Positions 31,956 through 40,527 of a stretch of DNA of 64,000 bases are shown piece after piece. The notes beneath the pieces are model-generated. The model saw nothing but the letters and a program-made list of their open reading frames with translations, searched no databases and was not told the DNA's origin. The first letter of the stretch is position 1. Every line of letters starts with the position of its first letter. The stretch covers positions 32,519 to 96,518 of the forward strand of contig JAKVCD010000025.1 in the NCBI GenBank assembly GCA_022446815.1, given 5' to 3'. A program made the position numbers and the translations under genes. This stretch comes from Planctomycetota bacterium. Its GTDB lineage: Bacteria > Planctomycetota > UBA1135 > GCA-002686595.

Positions 31956-32212
31956 GACTCAGCGTCGCGCTCTGCGGCTTCCCGATAGCTCTTCTTGATG
32001 AGGTAGGCGAAGGTCATCGGGATAGCGATCACCACGCTCAACATGAACATGATGCTGTAGTTGAGACCTGCCGCGAGATTACCTGCTTGGGAGCTGACCG
32101 CTTCCTTGCACGACTCTCATGTGAAGCCCGCAGGCGCGGTCGCGATCAGCGCGGAGAGCGCGAGCGAAGCCCGCGCGACGCCTCGGATGATCCTGCCTTT
32201 GATCCCCATCAT
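31952..32212 (-). CDS. Small cox-operon membrane selenoprotein with UxxC motif (in-frame TGA)
   Basis: An 86-residue frame, ATG 32212 to TGA 31952, broken by one internal TGA (32119-32117, codon 32). Reading it as Sec gives a signal-like segment (SLALSALIATAPAGF), then T-[U]-ESCKEAVSS, a short spacer, one membrane helix (SIMFMLSVVIAIPMTFAYLI) and a basic-acidic tail (KKSYREAAERD). I know similar small oxidase-cluster proteins with a CPxC or CxxCK motif right after the signal peptide; here the first Cys is replaced by TGA. The motif would face the periplasm. A hairpin with the fdhF SECIS layout follows. It sits 10 bases after the Sco-DUF420 gene and overlaps ogt (GTGA), so the downstream half is in a translated operon. 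A role in thiol/copper redox during CuA assembly is inferred. Confidence 0.8.
32090..32105 (-). promoter_or_regulatory. SECIS hairpin of the cox-linked selenoprotein, fdhF-like
   Basis: Eleven bases after the TGA the minus strand reads GGAAGC-GGTCA-GCTCC. G-G-A pairs with T-C-C, one A is bulged, G-C pairs with G-C, and the loop is GGTCA. The E. coli fdhF element has the same plan: 11 bases after UGA, G-G-U, a bulged U, G-C, a loop with GGUC, G-C, A-C-C. The essential loop G-U and the bulge are both retained; the loop is one base shorter. Confidence 0.75.
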
Positions 32213-32222
32213 ACCTGTGATT

Positions 32223-33290
32223 CTAAGCCAAGCTCGGGTTGAAGGGATAGAGGGCGAGGTAGACGACGACCCCCGTCACGGAGACATACATCCAAACAGG
32301 CCAGGTGAGCTTCGCGAGCTTGCTGTGCGCCTCCCAGCGCTCCTTGTGCGCGAGCCAGAGCACGCGGAGGATCAAGGGCAGGTTCACGATCGCCAACAAG
32401 ACGTGGCTGATGAGGAGGAAGAAGTAAGCCGTCCGCGCGCCGCCGGTACCTCTGAAGCCGAGATGCCCCATCTCAGGGACGACCACAAAGTGGTACCAGA
32501 GATAGCAGCCGAGGAAGACCGCGCTGACACCGAAGGCCGCACGCATTAAGTTCGCGTGGCGGTCACGAGCGGCCTGGTCAGTACGCGCGCCCGGACGACG
32601 AATCACGATCCAGCCGGCCAGAAGAAGCAGCGCAGCGAGGCTGTTCAAGGAGGCGTTGATCGCAGGGAAGGGGCTCGAGGAGAGTCCCGCTTCGCGCGCG
32701 AGGCTCTTCATACGCTTCACAGCTGCAAGGCGGCCCTCCTCCGTCTCTCCGTCGTAGTAGCCGCGGATACGACCTTGGGCGTCCACCGTCACCAAGCGCG
32801 AGGCGTGGGTCACTTGCATCCCCATCTCGATGTCCTCGTCGCGCAGGCGCTCGACGCCCAGCGAGAAGCTCTCGCGCATGAGGCTGTAGATCGCGTCCTC
32901 TTCGCCGGTGAGGAAGGTCCACCGTGAGGTGTCTGCCGTCCAATCTCCGGCGTACCGGGCCAAGACCTCTGGAGTGTCATGGCCCGGGTCTACAGAGAGG
33001 GAGACGAGCTTGCAGGGGACGCCTTCAAGCTCATCTTGCGCGGCGCGCATCTGCGCCGTCATCTGCGGGCAAGGGCCCGAGCAGCGCGTGAAGAAGCTCA
33101 TGAAGAGCCATGGCTCTCCACGGAAATCCTCTAGCGTGCGCGCGCCACCGTCCTGCGCGAAGAGGTCGAACTCTCCCACTTCTCCAAAGATGGAGGGGCT
33201 CGTCGGCCGCGCCGCGAGCTCCAATCCGCCCCCCTGCGAGGCCGCGGCGGGCGCGATGGCTACCGCAAATAGGATCGAGAGCAAGCTCAC
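32223..33290 (-). CDS. Sco1/SenC copper chaperone fused to DUF420 membrane domain
   Basis: 355 residues. Residues 1-18 are a signal peptide (GTG start). The thioredoxin-like Sco domain (about 30-195) carries the copper ligands Cys70 and Cys74 in TRCSGPCPQM and His162 in VTHASRLVTVD, plus SVDPGHDTPEVL. Residues about 205-350 hold four to five membrane segments of DUF420 type, including the conserved LWYHFVVVPEMGHLGFRG and ISHVLLAIVNLPLILRVLWLA histidine motifs. Sco delivers copper to the CuA site of CoxB; DUF420 proteins occur in oxidase clusters, usually as separate genes. The stop is 10 bases before the small selenoprotein. Confidence 0.9.
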   Translation of the reverse strand: MSLLSILFAVAIAPAAASQGGGLELAARPTSPSIFGEVGEFDLFAQDGGARTLEDFRGEPWLFMSFFTRCSGPCPQMTAQMRAAQDELEGVPCKLVSLSVDPGHDTPEVLARYAGDWTADTSRWTFLTGEEDAIYSLMRESFSLGVERLRDEDIEMGMQVTHASRLVTVDAQGRIRGYYDGETEEGRLAAVKRMKSLAREAGLSSSPFPAINASLNSLAALLLLAGWIVIRRPGARTDQAARDRHANLMRAAFGVSAVFLGCYLWYHFVVVPEMGHLGFRGTGGARTAYFFLLISHVLLAIVNLPLILRVLWLAHKERWEAHSKLAKLTWPVWMYVSVTGVVVYLALYPFNPSLA

Positions 33291-33315
33291 CCTGGTTTAA
33301 CTCGAGCCCTTGGGG

Positions 33316-33819
33316 CTAGTGGCCTCCTAGCGCGTCCTGCTGGGCCTTAGTGATCGCCTTGGGCGCCGTCTTATCAGCCATCGTTGTGACCTTGCCGGTG
33401 CTGACCAGGCGCTCTTGGGAGACCATCACAGGGTTCCCCTGGGCGTCCAGGATGTCGTTCCCATCCTCATCTTTAGCGACGCGCTCACCGACCTCTACGA
33501 GCTCGACCTCAAGCTGTGAGCCGATCGGATAGAGCATGTCGTCGTTAAAGGAGGTGTCGGGCATGTTCGCGAAGATGACGATCGCCACGAGGGGGACCGT
33601 CGGGAGCATGAGCCCCTTCAAGATCCAGCCCTCGAACTTCATGTGCATGAACCACGTGAAGATGAGGTAGCCCTTCAGGTAGGCGAAGAAGAGGAGGCCA
33701 CCCCAAAGGGCCCATCGTGGACCCTCATAGAACATCCCCCACGCGACCTCTAGAGCCGTGTAGAGGAAGAGGAAGCCGAAGATACGTGTCGCGTTGAATT
33801 CGTGCTCGTCTGATGCCAT
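33316..33819 (-). CDS. Cytochrome c oxidase subunit IV-type protein
   Basis: 167 residues. Three membrane segments in the first 95 residues, with the family motif LIFTWFMHMKFE at about 51-62 and IFGFLFLYTALEVAW before it. A soluble tail of about 70 residues, rich in charge and containing a VELVEVGERV segment, follows; it is longer than in most subunit IV proteins. It sits right after coxC in the operon. A stabilising accessory subunit of the oxidase, by family. Confidence 0.85.
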   Translation of the reverse strand: MASDEHEFNATRIFGFLFLYTALEVAWGMFYEGPRWALWGGLLFFAYLKGYLIFTWFMHMKFEGWILKGLMLPTVPLVAIVIFANMPDTSFNDDMLYPIGSQLEVELVEVGERVAKDEDGNDILDAQGNPVMVSQERLVSTGKVTTMADKTAPKAITKAQQDALGGH

Positions 33820-33834
33820 GGGTCGTTCTCCGGA

Positions 33835-34464
33835 TTACATCAAGTAGACGATGGTGAAGAGGAGGACCCAGACGAGGTCCACGAAGTGCCAGTAGAGGCC
33901 TGCGAGCTCGAGCCGCAGATAGTTCTCCTTGGTGTACTCGCCCTTGACCGCCTCAAAGTAAGCGCAGATGAGCCACACGATCCCCACGAAGACGTGGAAG
34001 CCGTGGAAGCCAGTCATCGCATAGAAGGTCGACCAGAAGATGTCGACGTTCGGCAGAGCGCCGGCCTGGAAGAGCACGAAGTACTCATACACCTGAACCC
34101 CGAGGAAGACCGAGCCACCGAAGATGGTCGCGAGCAGCCACTTCTTCATGGCGCCTTGGTCACCCCCTTGGATCGCTTGGAGCGCCATCACCATGAACCA
34201 AGAGCTCGTGATGAGGATGAAGGTGTTGAGCGCCGTCAGGTCTACCGCCAATCGGTCCTCAGGGTTCGGCCAAGAGGCCGCCCCCATGCGGAGCACGATG
34301 TACGTCCCGATCAAGCCGGTGAAGAACATCACCTCCGTGCCGAGGAACAGCCAGATCGCGAACTTGCCGCGATCGACCGGCGGGCCGGAGTCGTAGTCGT
34401 AGATCGGATGGTGGTGCGCCGGGGCGTCCACTGCCGGGTCGTAGTCTTGGATGGCTTCGCTCAT
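33835..34464 (-). CDS. coxC: Cytochrome c oxidase subunit III
   Basis: 209 residues, five membrane segments. Motifs: FAIWLFLGTEVMFFTGLIGTYIVLR, a central helix pair with FILITSSWFMVMALQAI, the ending MTGFHGFHVFVGIVWLICA and YWHFVDLVWVLLFTIVYL. These are the conserved subunit III signatures (E in the first helix, H-G-x-H and W-H-F-V-D). This is the five-helix short form lacking helices I-II, common in bacterial two-piece or A2-type oxidases. It lies 4 bases after ctaB. Confidence 0.94.
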   Translation of the reverse strand: MSEAIQDYDPAVDAPAHHHPIYDYDSGPPVDRGKFAIWLFLGTEVMFFTGLIGTYIVLRMGAASWPNPEDRLAVDLTALNTFILITSSWFMVMALQAIQGGDQGAMKKWLLATIFGGSVFLGVQVYEYFVLFQAGALPNVDIFWSTFYAMTGFHGFHVFVGIVWLICAYFEAVKGEYTKENYLRLELAGLYWHFVDLVWVLLFTIVYLM

Positions 34465-34468
34465 GAGC

Positions 34469-35389
34469 TCAGTTTCGGATCGCCAGTTGGACGATCGGGT
34501 CGAAGAGGGCCAGGGAATACACGAAAGGGATGTAGACCAGAGACGTGAGCAAGAGCCCGCGCGCTGTGGCCATGGATTGTTGACGGGCGAATCGCAGGGC
34601 GAAGGCCGCGTAGACCGCGCCTGCGAGGAGCGCGCCGAATGTGAAGACCGGGCCGGCTACACCGGAGACGCCGGGGAGCAGGACCAGGGGCAAGAGGAGG
34701 ACCGCTTGCTGCAGCGCGTGGCGCCCGGCGATCCGTCCGCCGCCCTCTACGCCAGCCAACATCTGCAGGCCGGCGCCGCGGTACTCATCGCGATACATCC
34801 AGGCGATGGCCATGAAGTGCGGGAACTGCCAGACGAAGAGGATTGCAGCGAGCCAAACCCCCCAGCCGTCGAGGCCGCCTGTGACGGCAGCCCACGCGAT
34901 CACCGGCGGGGCCGCGCCTGCGAAGGCACCAGGCACCGTATTGAAGGTGCTGTAGCGCTTGAGCGGCGTATAGACCGCGATGTAGAGGAGGATCGTGCCC
35001 GCCGCGAGCAAGGCGGAGAGCAAGTTAAAGCTAGCGGCCAAGCCGATGATCGAGGCCATGCCCATCGCCGCCGCGAAGAGGATCGCGTCTCGGCTCGCGA
35101 TACGCTCGCAGGCGAGCGGGCGATCGGCTGTTCTAGGCATTAAGCGATCAGTGTCCTTCTCCAAGACTTGGTTGAGCACGCTGCCAGCGCCAGCGGAGAG
35201 GGTCACCCATAAGGCCACCTCAAAGGCCACGCCGATCGCGCCGCCAGGCCCACTTGCGATGAGCGCAGCGATGAAGGCGGTGAAGGCAACGAGCCCCGCG
35301 ATCTTAGGTCGCAAGAGCTCGGCCCAATCAGCGATGAGGGAGCGCTCAGCGCCCTCTTGTGCGAGCGTCGTGACGCGGACGTCTCTCAT
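34469..35389 (-). CDS. ctaB: Protoheme IX farnesyltransferase (heme O synthase)
   Basis: 306 residues, UbiA-type polytopic membrane enzyme attaching farnesyl to heme B. The prenyl-diphosphate motifs are NQVLEKDTDRLMPRTADRPL (N-x-x-x-D-x-x-x-D) and the second D-rich region WMYRDEYRGAGLQML. PLKRYSTFNTVPGAFAGAAPPVIAW is typical of CtaB. ATG 35389 overlaps the ctaA stop (ATGA) and gives the expected start; a longer frame was not used. Confidence 0.94.
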   Translation of the reverse strand: MRDVRVTTLAQEGAERSLIADWAELLRPKIAGLVAFTAFIAALIASGPGGAIGVAFEVALWVTLSAGAGSVLNQVLEKDTDRLMPRTADRPLACERIASRDAILFAAAMGMASIIGLAASFNLLSALLAAGTILLYIAVYTPLKRYSTFNTVPGAFAGAAPPVIAWAAVTGGLDGWGVWLAAILFVWQFPHFMAIAWMYRDEYRGAGLQMLAGVEGGGRIAGRHALQQAVLLLPLVLLPGVSGVAGPVFTFGALLAGAVYAAFALRFARQQSMATARGLLLTSLVYIPFVYSLALFDPIVQLAIRN

Positions 35390-36327
35390 GCTGCCACCTC
35401 CTGCTTGAGCAGACGCCCGACCCAGAGTCGGATCGCGAGGCACTGCCCGAGCAACAGCGCGCCACCAAGGACGTGCAGGGTCGGCAGGATCGAGTCGTGA
35501 ACTCCCGTCGCAGAGGGTCCATACCAGACCATCACGGCGAGGAAGGCCAGGACACCGAGAGTCACCTGCGCCTTGATGATCCAGCTCAAGCGGCGGCCGC
35601 TCGTCGCGAGGTGAGCGAGACCACCTTTGAAGTCGAGGAGCCGCTTAAACAGAAGAACGACCGCAGCGAGGACCGCGAAGAGGAGCAAGAGATGCAGCGA
35701 CAGCGCCAAGGGGTCATTGGTGTGCCGCAGCCAGGCACCTGAGACGATCATCACATACACAGAGACCGTCGCACGAGTCGCGAGCGCCTTGAGGGACGAG
35801 GCAGACTCATGAGCGACAGGCGCCGCTGCAGTCCAGCGGGGTGAGGTCACGACCGCAGCTGCCACGAGCGTCGCGAAGACAGCCTGACCGAGGGCGCCGT
35901 GCAAGAAGGCGAGCTGGGGGCTGTTTTCAAGGACACGGAAGCCACCGATCGTGCCTTGTACGCAGACCGCGACGAGGGCGAGGATCGTGACCTTACGCGC
36001 CGTACTCGAGGCGCCGGTGGCGAAGGCCGCGATGACCGCGCCGATCGCGAGGAGACCGACGACGGTTCCAACCATGCGGTGGCTGTGCTCGACGAACTGC
36101 CCGATGTTTTGGAACCAATCCTCGATGGGATACAGCCACAGCAAGCGCTCACCCTGCGAAGACTCCACCGTCAGCCACCCCTCGACCGCCATGCCGGCGT
36201 CGAGCGAGGTGATGCTCCCGCCGAACAGGATCAGCGGGAGCGTAGCCCAGACCACGAGACGCGCGAAGGTGTGCGTCGCGTCGCCTCGAGGCGTGCTCGG
36301 GAGGGCTGTGGCCTGGGAGAGGTTCAT
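35386..36327 (-). CDS. ctaA: Heme A synthase
   Basis: 313 residues, eight membrane segments. Converts heme O to heme A. The first conserved histidine lies in GQFVEHSHRMVGTVVGLL, the second in FLHGALGQAVFATLV, then WLRHTNDPLALSLHLLLLFAVL and PTLHVLGGALLLGQCLAIRLWVGRL with the remaining heme-ligand histidines. The loop after TM1 (SLDAGMAVEGWLTVES) matches the substrate-site acid region. Its presence with CtaB shows the oxidase is heme-A based. It follows coxA by 24 bases. Confidence 0.93.
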   Translation of the reverse strand: MNLSQATALPSTPRGDATHTFARLVVWATLPLILFGGSITSLDAGMAVEGWLTVESSQGERLLWLYPIEDWFQNIGQFVEHSHRMVGTVVGLLAIGAVIAAFATGASSTARKVTILALVAVCVQGTIGGFRVLENSPQLAFLHGALGQAVFATLVAAAVVTSPRWTAAAPVAHESASSLKALATRATVSVYVMIVSGAWLRHTNDPLALSLHLLLLFAVLAAVVLLFKRLLDFKGGLAHLATSGRRLSWIIKAQVTLGVLAFLAVMVWYGPSATGVHDSILPTLHVLGGALLLGQCLAIRLWVGRLLKQEVAA

Positions 36328-36351
36328 CGCTAGCTCGCGAGAGCGGTCAGC

Positions 36352-38205
36352 TCAGTTGACGCTCCGAGTCTGCTGGAGGTAGTCCTCGTCAACGAGCGGC
36401 GAGGCGTACTCGTAGGGCCCGTGGTAGACCTTGAGCTCGCGGTCGAAGTTGCCGTGTCCGGGAGGCGAGGGCGCGTCCCACTCCAGCGTGGTCGCTTTCC
36501 AAGGGTTACGCCCGACGCGCTGTCCCTTGAAGATGCTCCAGAAGAAGTTGAAGACGAAGAAGCCCTGCCAGAAGAAGAGGCAGAAGGCGCTGATCGAGAT
36601 GAACTCGTTCAGCGGCTGCAGGTGGGCATAGACCTCGTAGGCATAAGGATCCGCGGTCCTCCGCATCAGCCCCGCTAGGCCGATCTGGTGCATCATGTAG
36701 AAGGTGCAGTTGGCGAAGATGAACGAACCGACGAAGTGAATCTGGCCGAGGCGCTCGTTCATGATCCGACCGAACATCTTCGGGAACCAGTGATAGATGC
36801 CGGCCCAGATCGCGAACATCGTCCCGCCGAACACCACGTAGTGGAAGTGGGCCACGATGATGTAGGTGTCGTGGATGTAGATGTCGACGGGAGTCGCCGC
36901 CATCCAGATCCCGGAGAGGCCGCCGATGATGAAGAGCGCCACGAAGGCGATCGCGTTCAGCATCGCTGAGGTCAGCTTGATGCGAGCGCCCCAGAGGGTC
37001 CCGAGCCAGTTGAAGACCTTAATAGCGGAGGGCAGCGCGATCATGATCGTCGAGACCATGAAGGTCATGCCCAGCGCCGGGTTCATGCCGGAGGCGAACA
37101 TGTGGTGCCCCCAGACGATGAAGCCCAAGCCAGCGATGGCCATCATCGAGTAAGCCATCGGCTTGTAGCCAAAGATGGGCTTCCTCGCGTGCACCGACAG
37201 GATGTCACTCGCCATGCCCATGGCGGGCACGACCATGATGTAAACAGCGGGGTGGCTGTAGAACCAGAAGAGGTGCTGCCAGAGGAGCGGCTGACCACCA
37301 GCTGCCTCGCCTGCTCCCTCGGCGTTCAACTGGTTCACGACGAGGTTCGTCGGCGTGAAGAAGCCCGTGCCAGCGACGCGGTCGAGGATCTGCTCGATAG
37401 AGACCGCGGTCAGGACCGGCAGAGCGAAGAGCTGCAGGAGGGCTGCGATGAAGAGCGACCAGATCGTGAGCGGCATACGCATGAGGGTCATGCCTGGCGC
37501 GCGCATCTTCACGACGGTGGTCGCGTAGTTCACGGCCCCCGCCATGGAGGAGATGCCTGAGAAGGTCAACGCCAAGAGCCAGTAGGTCTGGCCTGACATG
37601 CTGCCTGGCGCCGCTGACTTGATCGTCGAGAGCGGCGGGTAAGCGGTCCAGCCCGCCGCTGCGGCGCCGCCTTCCACGAAGAAGCTCGCGATGGCGAAGA
37701 AGAGACCGGGCACCATCGCCCAGTAGCCGATCATGTTGAGGCGCGGGAAGGCCATATCTGGCGCCCCGATCATCAGCGGGATCAGGAAGTTCCCGAACGC
37801 CCCTGTGAGCATCGGGATGATCACGAAGAAGATCATGATCGTCCCGTGCATCGTGAAGAGCATGGTGTAGAACTCCGGCGACATGGCCCCGCCGGTCGCA
37901 GGGAAGAGCAACTCGCCGATGACGGGGACCTCAGTCCAAGGCCACGCGAGCTGCCAGCGGATGGCCATGGCGAGCGCGCCGCCGAGGCCGAGCATGACAA
38001 GCCCGGTGAACATGAACTGCAGACCGATCATCTTGTGGTCTACAGAGAAGATGTACTTCTTGATGAAGGAGAGCTCGTGGTGGTCGTGCTCGATATACAC
38101 GCTGCCTTCGGCACCAAGCCCCTTCCGCTGCCCCTCAGGGGCACGGGGGTTCAGGCCTTCAGAAGCAGCTGCGCTCCCTTCACTGGGGATGGGGGGCACG
38201 CTCAT
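36352..38205 (-). CDS. coxA: Cytochrome c oxidase subunit I (A2-type)
   Basis: 617 residues, twelve core membrane helices plus extra C-terminal segments. The low-spin heme ligand His120 is in LFTMHGTIMIFFV; CuB ligands are His318 and the pair in VWGHHMFASGMNP; the high-spin and low-spin heme ligands lie in IVAHFHYVVFGG. The proton-channel motif reads YSHPAVYI (316-323): the Glu of A1 oxidases (GHPEVYI) is Ala and a Tyr-Ser pair precedes the His, which is the A2 signature. The cross-linked Tyr322 is kept. The N-terminus has about 45 residues of Pro/Ser-rich sequence before the first helix. The start overlaps the coxB stop (ATGA). Confidence 0.96.
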   Translation of the reverse strand: MSVPPIPSEGSAAASEGLNPRAPEGQRKGLGAEGSVYIEHDHHELSFIKKYIFSVDHKMIGLQFMFTGLVMLGLGGALAMAIRWQLAWPWTEVPVIGELLFPATGGAMSPEFYTMLFTMHGTIMIFFVIIPMLTGAFGNFLIPLMIGAPDMAFPRLNMIGYWAMVPGLFFAIASFFVEGGAAAAGWTAYPPLSTIKSAAPGSMSGQTYWLLALTFSGISSMAGAVNYATTVVKMRAPGMTLMRMPLTIWSLFIAALLQLFALPVLTAVSIEQILDRVAGTGFFTPTNLVVNQLNAEGAGEAAGGQPLLWQHLFWFYSHPAVYIMVVPAMGMASDILSVHARKPIFGYKPMAYSMMAIAGLGFIVWGHHMFASGMNPALGMTFMVSTIMIALPSAIKVFNWLGTLWGARIKLTSAMLNAIAFVALFIIGGLSGIWMAATPVDIYIHDTYIIVAHFHYVVFGGTMFAIWAGIYHWFPKMFGRIMNERLGQIHFVGSFIFANCTFYMMHQIGLAGLMRRTADPYAYEVYAHLQPLNEFISISAFCLFFWQGFFVFNFFWSIFKGQRVGRNPWKATTLEWDAPSPPGHGNFDRELKVYHGPYEYASPLVDEDYLQQTRSVN

Positions 38206-39005
38206 GACTGATCCTCCTTACCGTTGCTCATGACATTGGCCTCTTGCTCGGCCATCCACTCATCAAACTTCTCTCTCGAGCGCACCTCGACGCGGCCGGC
38301 CATCTTGTAGTGGCCCCAGCCGCAGAGCTCGGTGCAGATCAGGTCATAGAGGCGGATCGCCTCCTTGTCCTCTGCGCCCTCTTCGTCGATCGCCTTGTCC
38401 ACGTTGAACCAGACGGGGATCGCCATGCCGGGCACAGCGTCCTGCTTCAGGCGGAACGCCGGGACGAAGAAGCTGTGAAGCACGTCCCGCGAGTGAAGGA
38501 TGAAGACGACGTCTTCGTCCGAAGGGACGACAAAGAGGTGCGGGCTCTCCACGTCATCCCAAGTTCCGAACTCGCCATCTGCGCCGGGGTACTGGACTCG
38601 CCAGTCAAACTGTGAGGCCCAGACGTGAGCGATCGGCGGGGTCTTCGGCAGGTTTCCCCGGTACTTGATGTCAGCCCAAGTCTCCATCTGGGAGAAGGCG
38701 ATGACGAGCAAGAGGATCCCGGGGACGACCGTCCATAGGAGCTCGAGCTTGTGGTTGCCGTGGGAGTAGACACCTTTCGTGTCATCCTTCTTCGAGTACT
38801 TGAAGACGAACCACACGAGGAGGCCCTCGGTCAGGATGAAGAAGAACGCCACCATCCAGAGGATGAGGTAGAAGAGGTAGTCGATGTCCGGGCCGTAAGT
38901 CGTCACGGTCTCGGGCATCCACCACCCGTTCTCTTCAGCGGTCCAGAAGGTCCACACCCCCAAGACGGGGACGAGGAACAGGAGCAGGGTCACCAAGAGT
39001 CGCAT
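38202..39005 (-). CDS. coxB: Cytochrome c oxidase subunit II
   Basis: 267 residues. An N-terminal hydrophobic segment (1-20) and two membrane helices at about 43-66 and 92-106 are followed by the cupredoxin domain. The CuA ligands are visible: His177 (DVLHSFFVP), Cys224, Glu226, Cys228, His232 and Met235 in CTELCGWGHYKM. VWASQFDWRVQYPG is the aromatic electron-entry strand. There is no fused cytochrome c domain; the diheme lipoprotein encoded just upstream may serve as donor. It is 70 bases after that gene. Confidence 0.95.
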   Translation of the reverse strand: MRLLVTLLLFLVPVLGVWTFWTAEENGWWMPETVTTYGPDIDYLFYLILWMVAFFFILTEGLLVWFVFKYSKKDDTKGVYSHGNHKLELLWTVVPGILLLVIAFSQMETWADIKYRGNLPKTPPIAHVWASQFDWRVQYPGADGEFGTWDDVESPHLFVVPSDEDVVFILHSRDVLHSFFVPAFRLKQDAVPGMAIPVWFNVDKAIDEEGAEDKEAIRLYDLICTELCGWGHYKMAGRVEVRSREKFDEWMAEQEANVMSNGKEDQS

Positions 39006-39075
39006 TCAGATTCACTCAGGTTTGGGTGCTGCGAAAGGTTGGGTTTGTTGGTTGTTTGTTGTGAGGAGCTCTAGA

Positions 39076-40527
39076 TCAGTGACCTTCAGAGTCGTGATCC
39101 TCATCGCTGTGGTCTGCGTGAGCAGCCCTCATACGCATCGAGTCAAGCCCCACGCCGTCATGCACGTCCGAGAGCGAGAGCACGTAGTGAACGATCGCCC
39201 ATCGGTCTTCCTCGGTCAGGGTGTCGGGGACAGCGGGCATCGGCGTACCGGTGATCCCAATCGAGATGCGGCGGTAGATGTCGATGGGTCGACGGCCACC
39301 ACGGTAGATGCCAGAGGTCAGGTTCCTGGGGATGATCTCTTCGCCCCAGTCATCCACGATGCGCTGCGAGACGCCGTCGACCTCTTCCCAGGCAGAAGCG
39401 CCGTCGCCGAGGCCGAGGTCGCCGTGGCAGCTGTAGCAGTTGCCGCCGTTAGCGTCCATGTAGAGCTCACGCCCGCGAGCGAGCAGCTCGGCGGTGGGCT
39501 CAGGCACGTCACCCTCACAGTGGACCACGCGCTCGTCGGCGTTGTTCCACTGCTCCCAGATGTCGGAGTAAGTCTCGGAGATGAGCGCAGGCGTCAGAGA
39601 GGCCCCCCCATCGAGCTCTAGCACGAGCATCCGCTCCGTCTCACCTCGGATCGACAGCAAGCGGACATAGTCCACTAGGCCGTGGAGCTGAGCGCGGGAG
39701 AAGCGCTTGAAGTTGGGCATCGCGGAGGTGTAAGCGCCCTCGCTAAGGATGTTGTAAAGGTCCACGCGGCGGGGCTTGGCCTTGTTCTCTACGGCGGCCC
39801 ACTTGAACCAGCCAGGCTGATAGTTCCGCGGAGCGGGGTGCAAGAAGGGTGCGGTGGAGCCATCACCTGCGCCCTCGTTCCCGTGGCAGTGCATACACTC
39901 GAGGCGGTATAGGTCCGCGGAGTCTACGAGGCGGGGATACCAGCCGATGAGCAGCATCGCAGCTTCTTCACGGAAGAGCTCCTCGGAGTCGACCGCGACG
40001 TAATTCGGCGAGTCATCTTCCTCGACGACAAAGTCAGGTGCACCGTCCCCGTCTTCATCCTCTAGAGCGTCCGCGAGGAAGTCATCCCACTTCGCCTGGA
40101 GGACCGGCGCGCCTCGAAAGGGGACCACACCAGCGTAGTCACCCTCTGCGATCGCCTCGAGCTGTACGGCGAAGACGCGCATGTTGTCTTCCTCGATGAG
40201 CGCCATCTCATCTTCCGAGATCTCACCAGAGCCCATGTCTCCCACCGGGTACTCAGGGAAGTTCGGGTCGTAGCCCTCATCTACCCAATCCTCGAGGAGC
40301 ATGAGTTGAGGTTCAGCTGGCGTTCCGCAGAGCATCTCCAGCGCGCCCATGAGCGGGGCGTCGGTGCCCTCGGGGAGGTCCTCGAGGAAGATGGTGTTGC
40401 TCTTGTCGAAGCGATACTCCTCCGCGAGGCCATAGGAGCGCTCCTTGGCCTGGGCTTGGATGTCACAGCTAGAGAGCAGCGCGAGGCCGCTCAAGGCGAA
40501 GAGGCTGGCGATATGGATGCGTCGCAT
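39076..40527 (-). CDS. Diheme cytochrome c lipoprotein of the oxidase operon
   Basis: 483 residues. ATG 40527 gives a signal with lipobox ALLSSC (Cys21). Two class I c-type heme sites are CMHCH at 211-215 and CYSCH at 364-368, with candidate Met ligands in YTSAMPNF (Met270) and ITGTPMPAVP. Large acidic segments surround the first (EDEDGDGAPDFVVEEDDSPN). The C-terminus is His/Asp-rich (AHADHSDEDHDSEGH), a likely metal-binding tail. As first gene of the operon it probably passes electrons to CoxB. The long N-terminal 200 residues before the first heme match nothing I recognise. Confidence 0.88.
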   Translation of the reverse strand: MRRIHIASLFALSGLALLSSCDIQAQAKERSYGLAEEYRFDKSNTIFLEDLPEGTDAPLMGALEMLCGTPAEPQLMLLEDWVDEGYDPNFPEYPVGDMGSGEISEDEMALIEEDNMRVFAVQLEAIAEGDYAGVVPFRGAPVLQAKWDDFLADALEDEDGDGAPDFVVEEDDSPNYVAVDSEELFREEAAMLLIGWYPRLVDSADLYRLECMHCHGNEGAGDGSTAPFLHPAPRNYQPGWFKWAAVENKAKPRRVDLYNILSEGAYTSAMPNFKRFSRAQLHGLVDYVRLLSIRGETERMLVLELDGGASLTPALISETYSDIWEQWNNADERVVHCEGDVPEPTAELLARGRELYMDANGGNCYSCHGDLGLGDGASAWEEVDGVSQRIVDDWGEEIIPRNLTSGIYRGGRRPIDIYRRISIGITGTPMPAVPDTLTEEDRWAIVHYVLSLSDVHDGVGLDSMRMRAAHADHSDEDHDSEGH

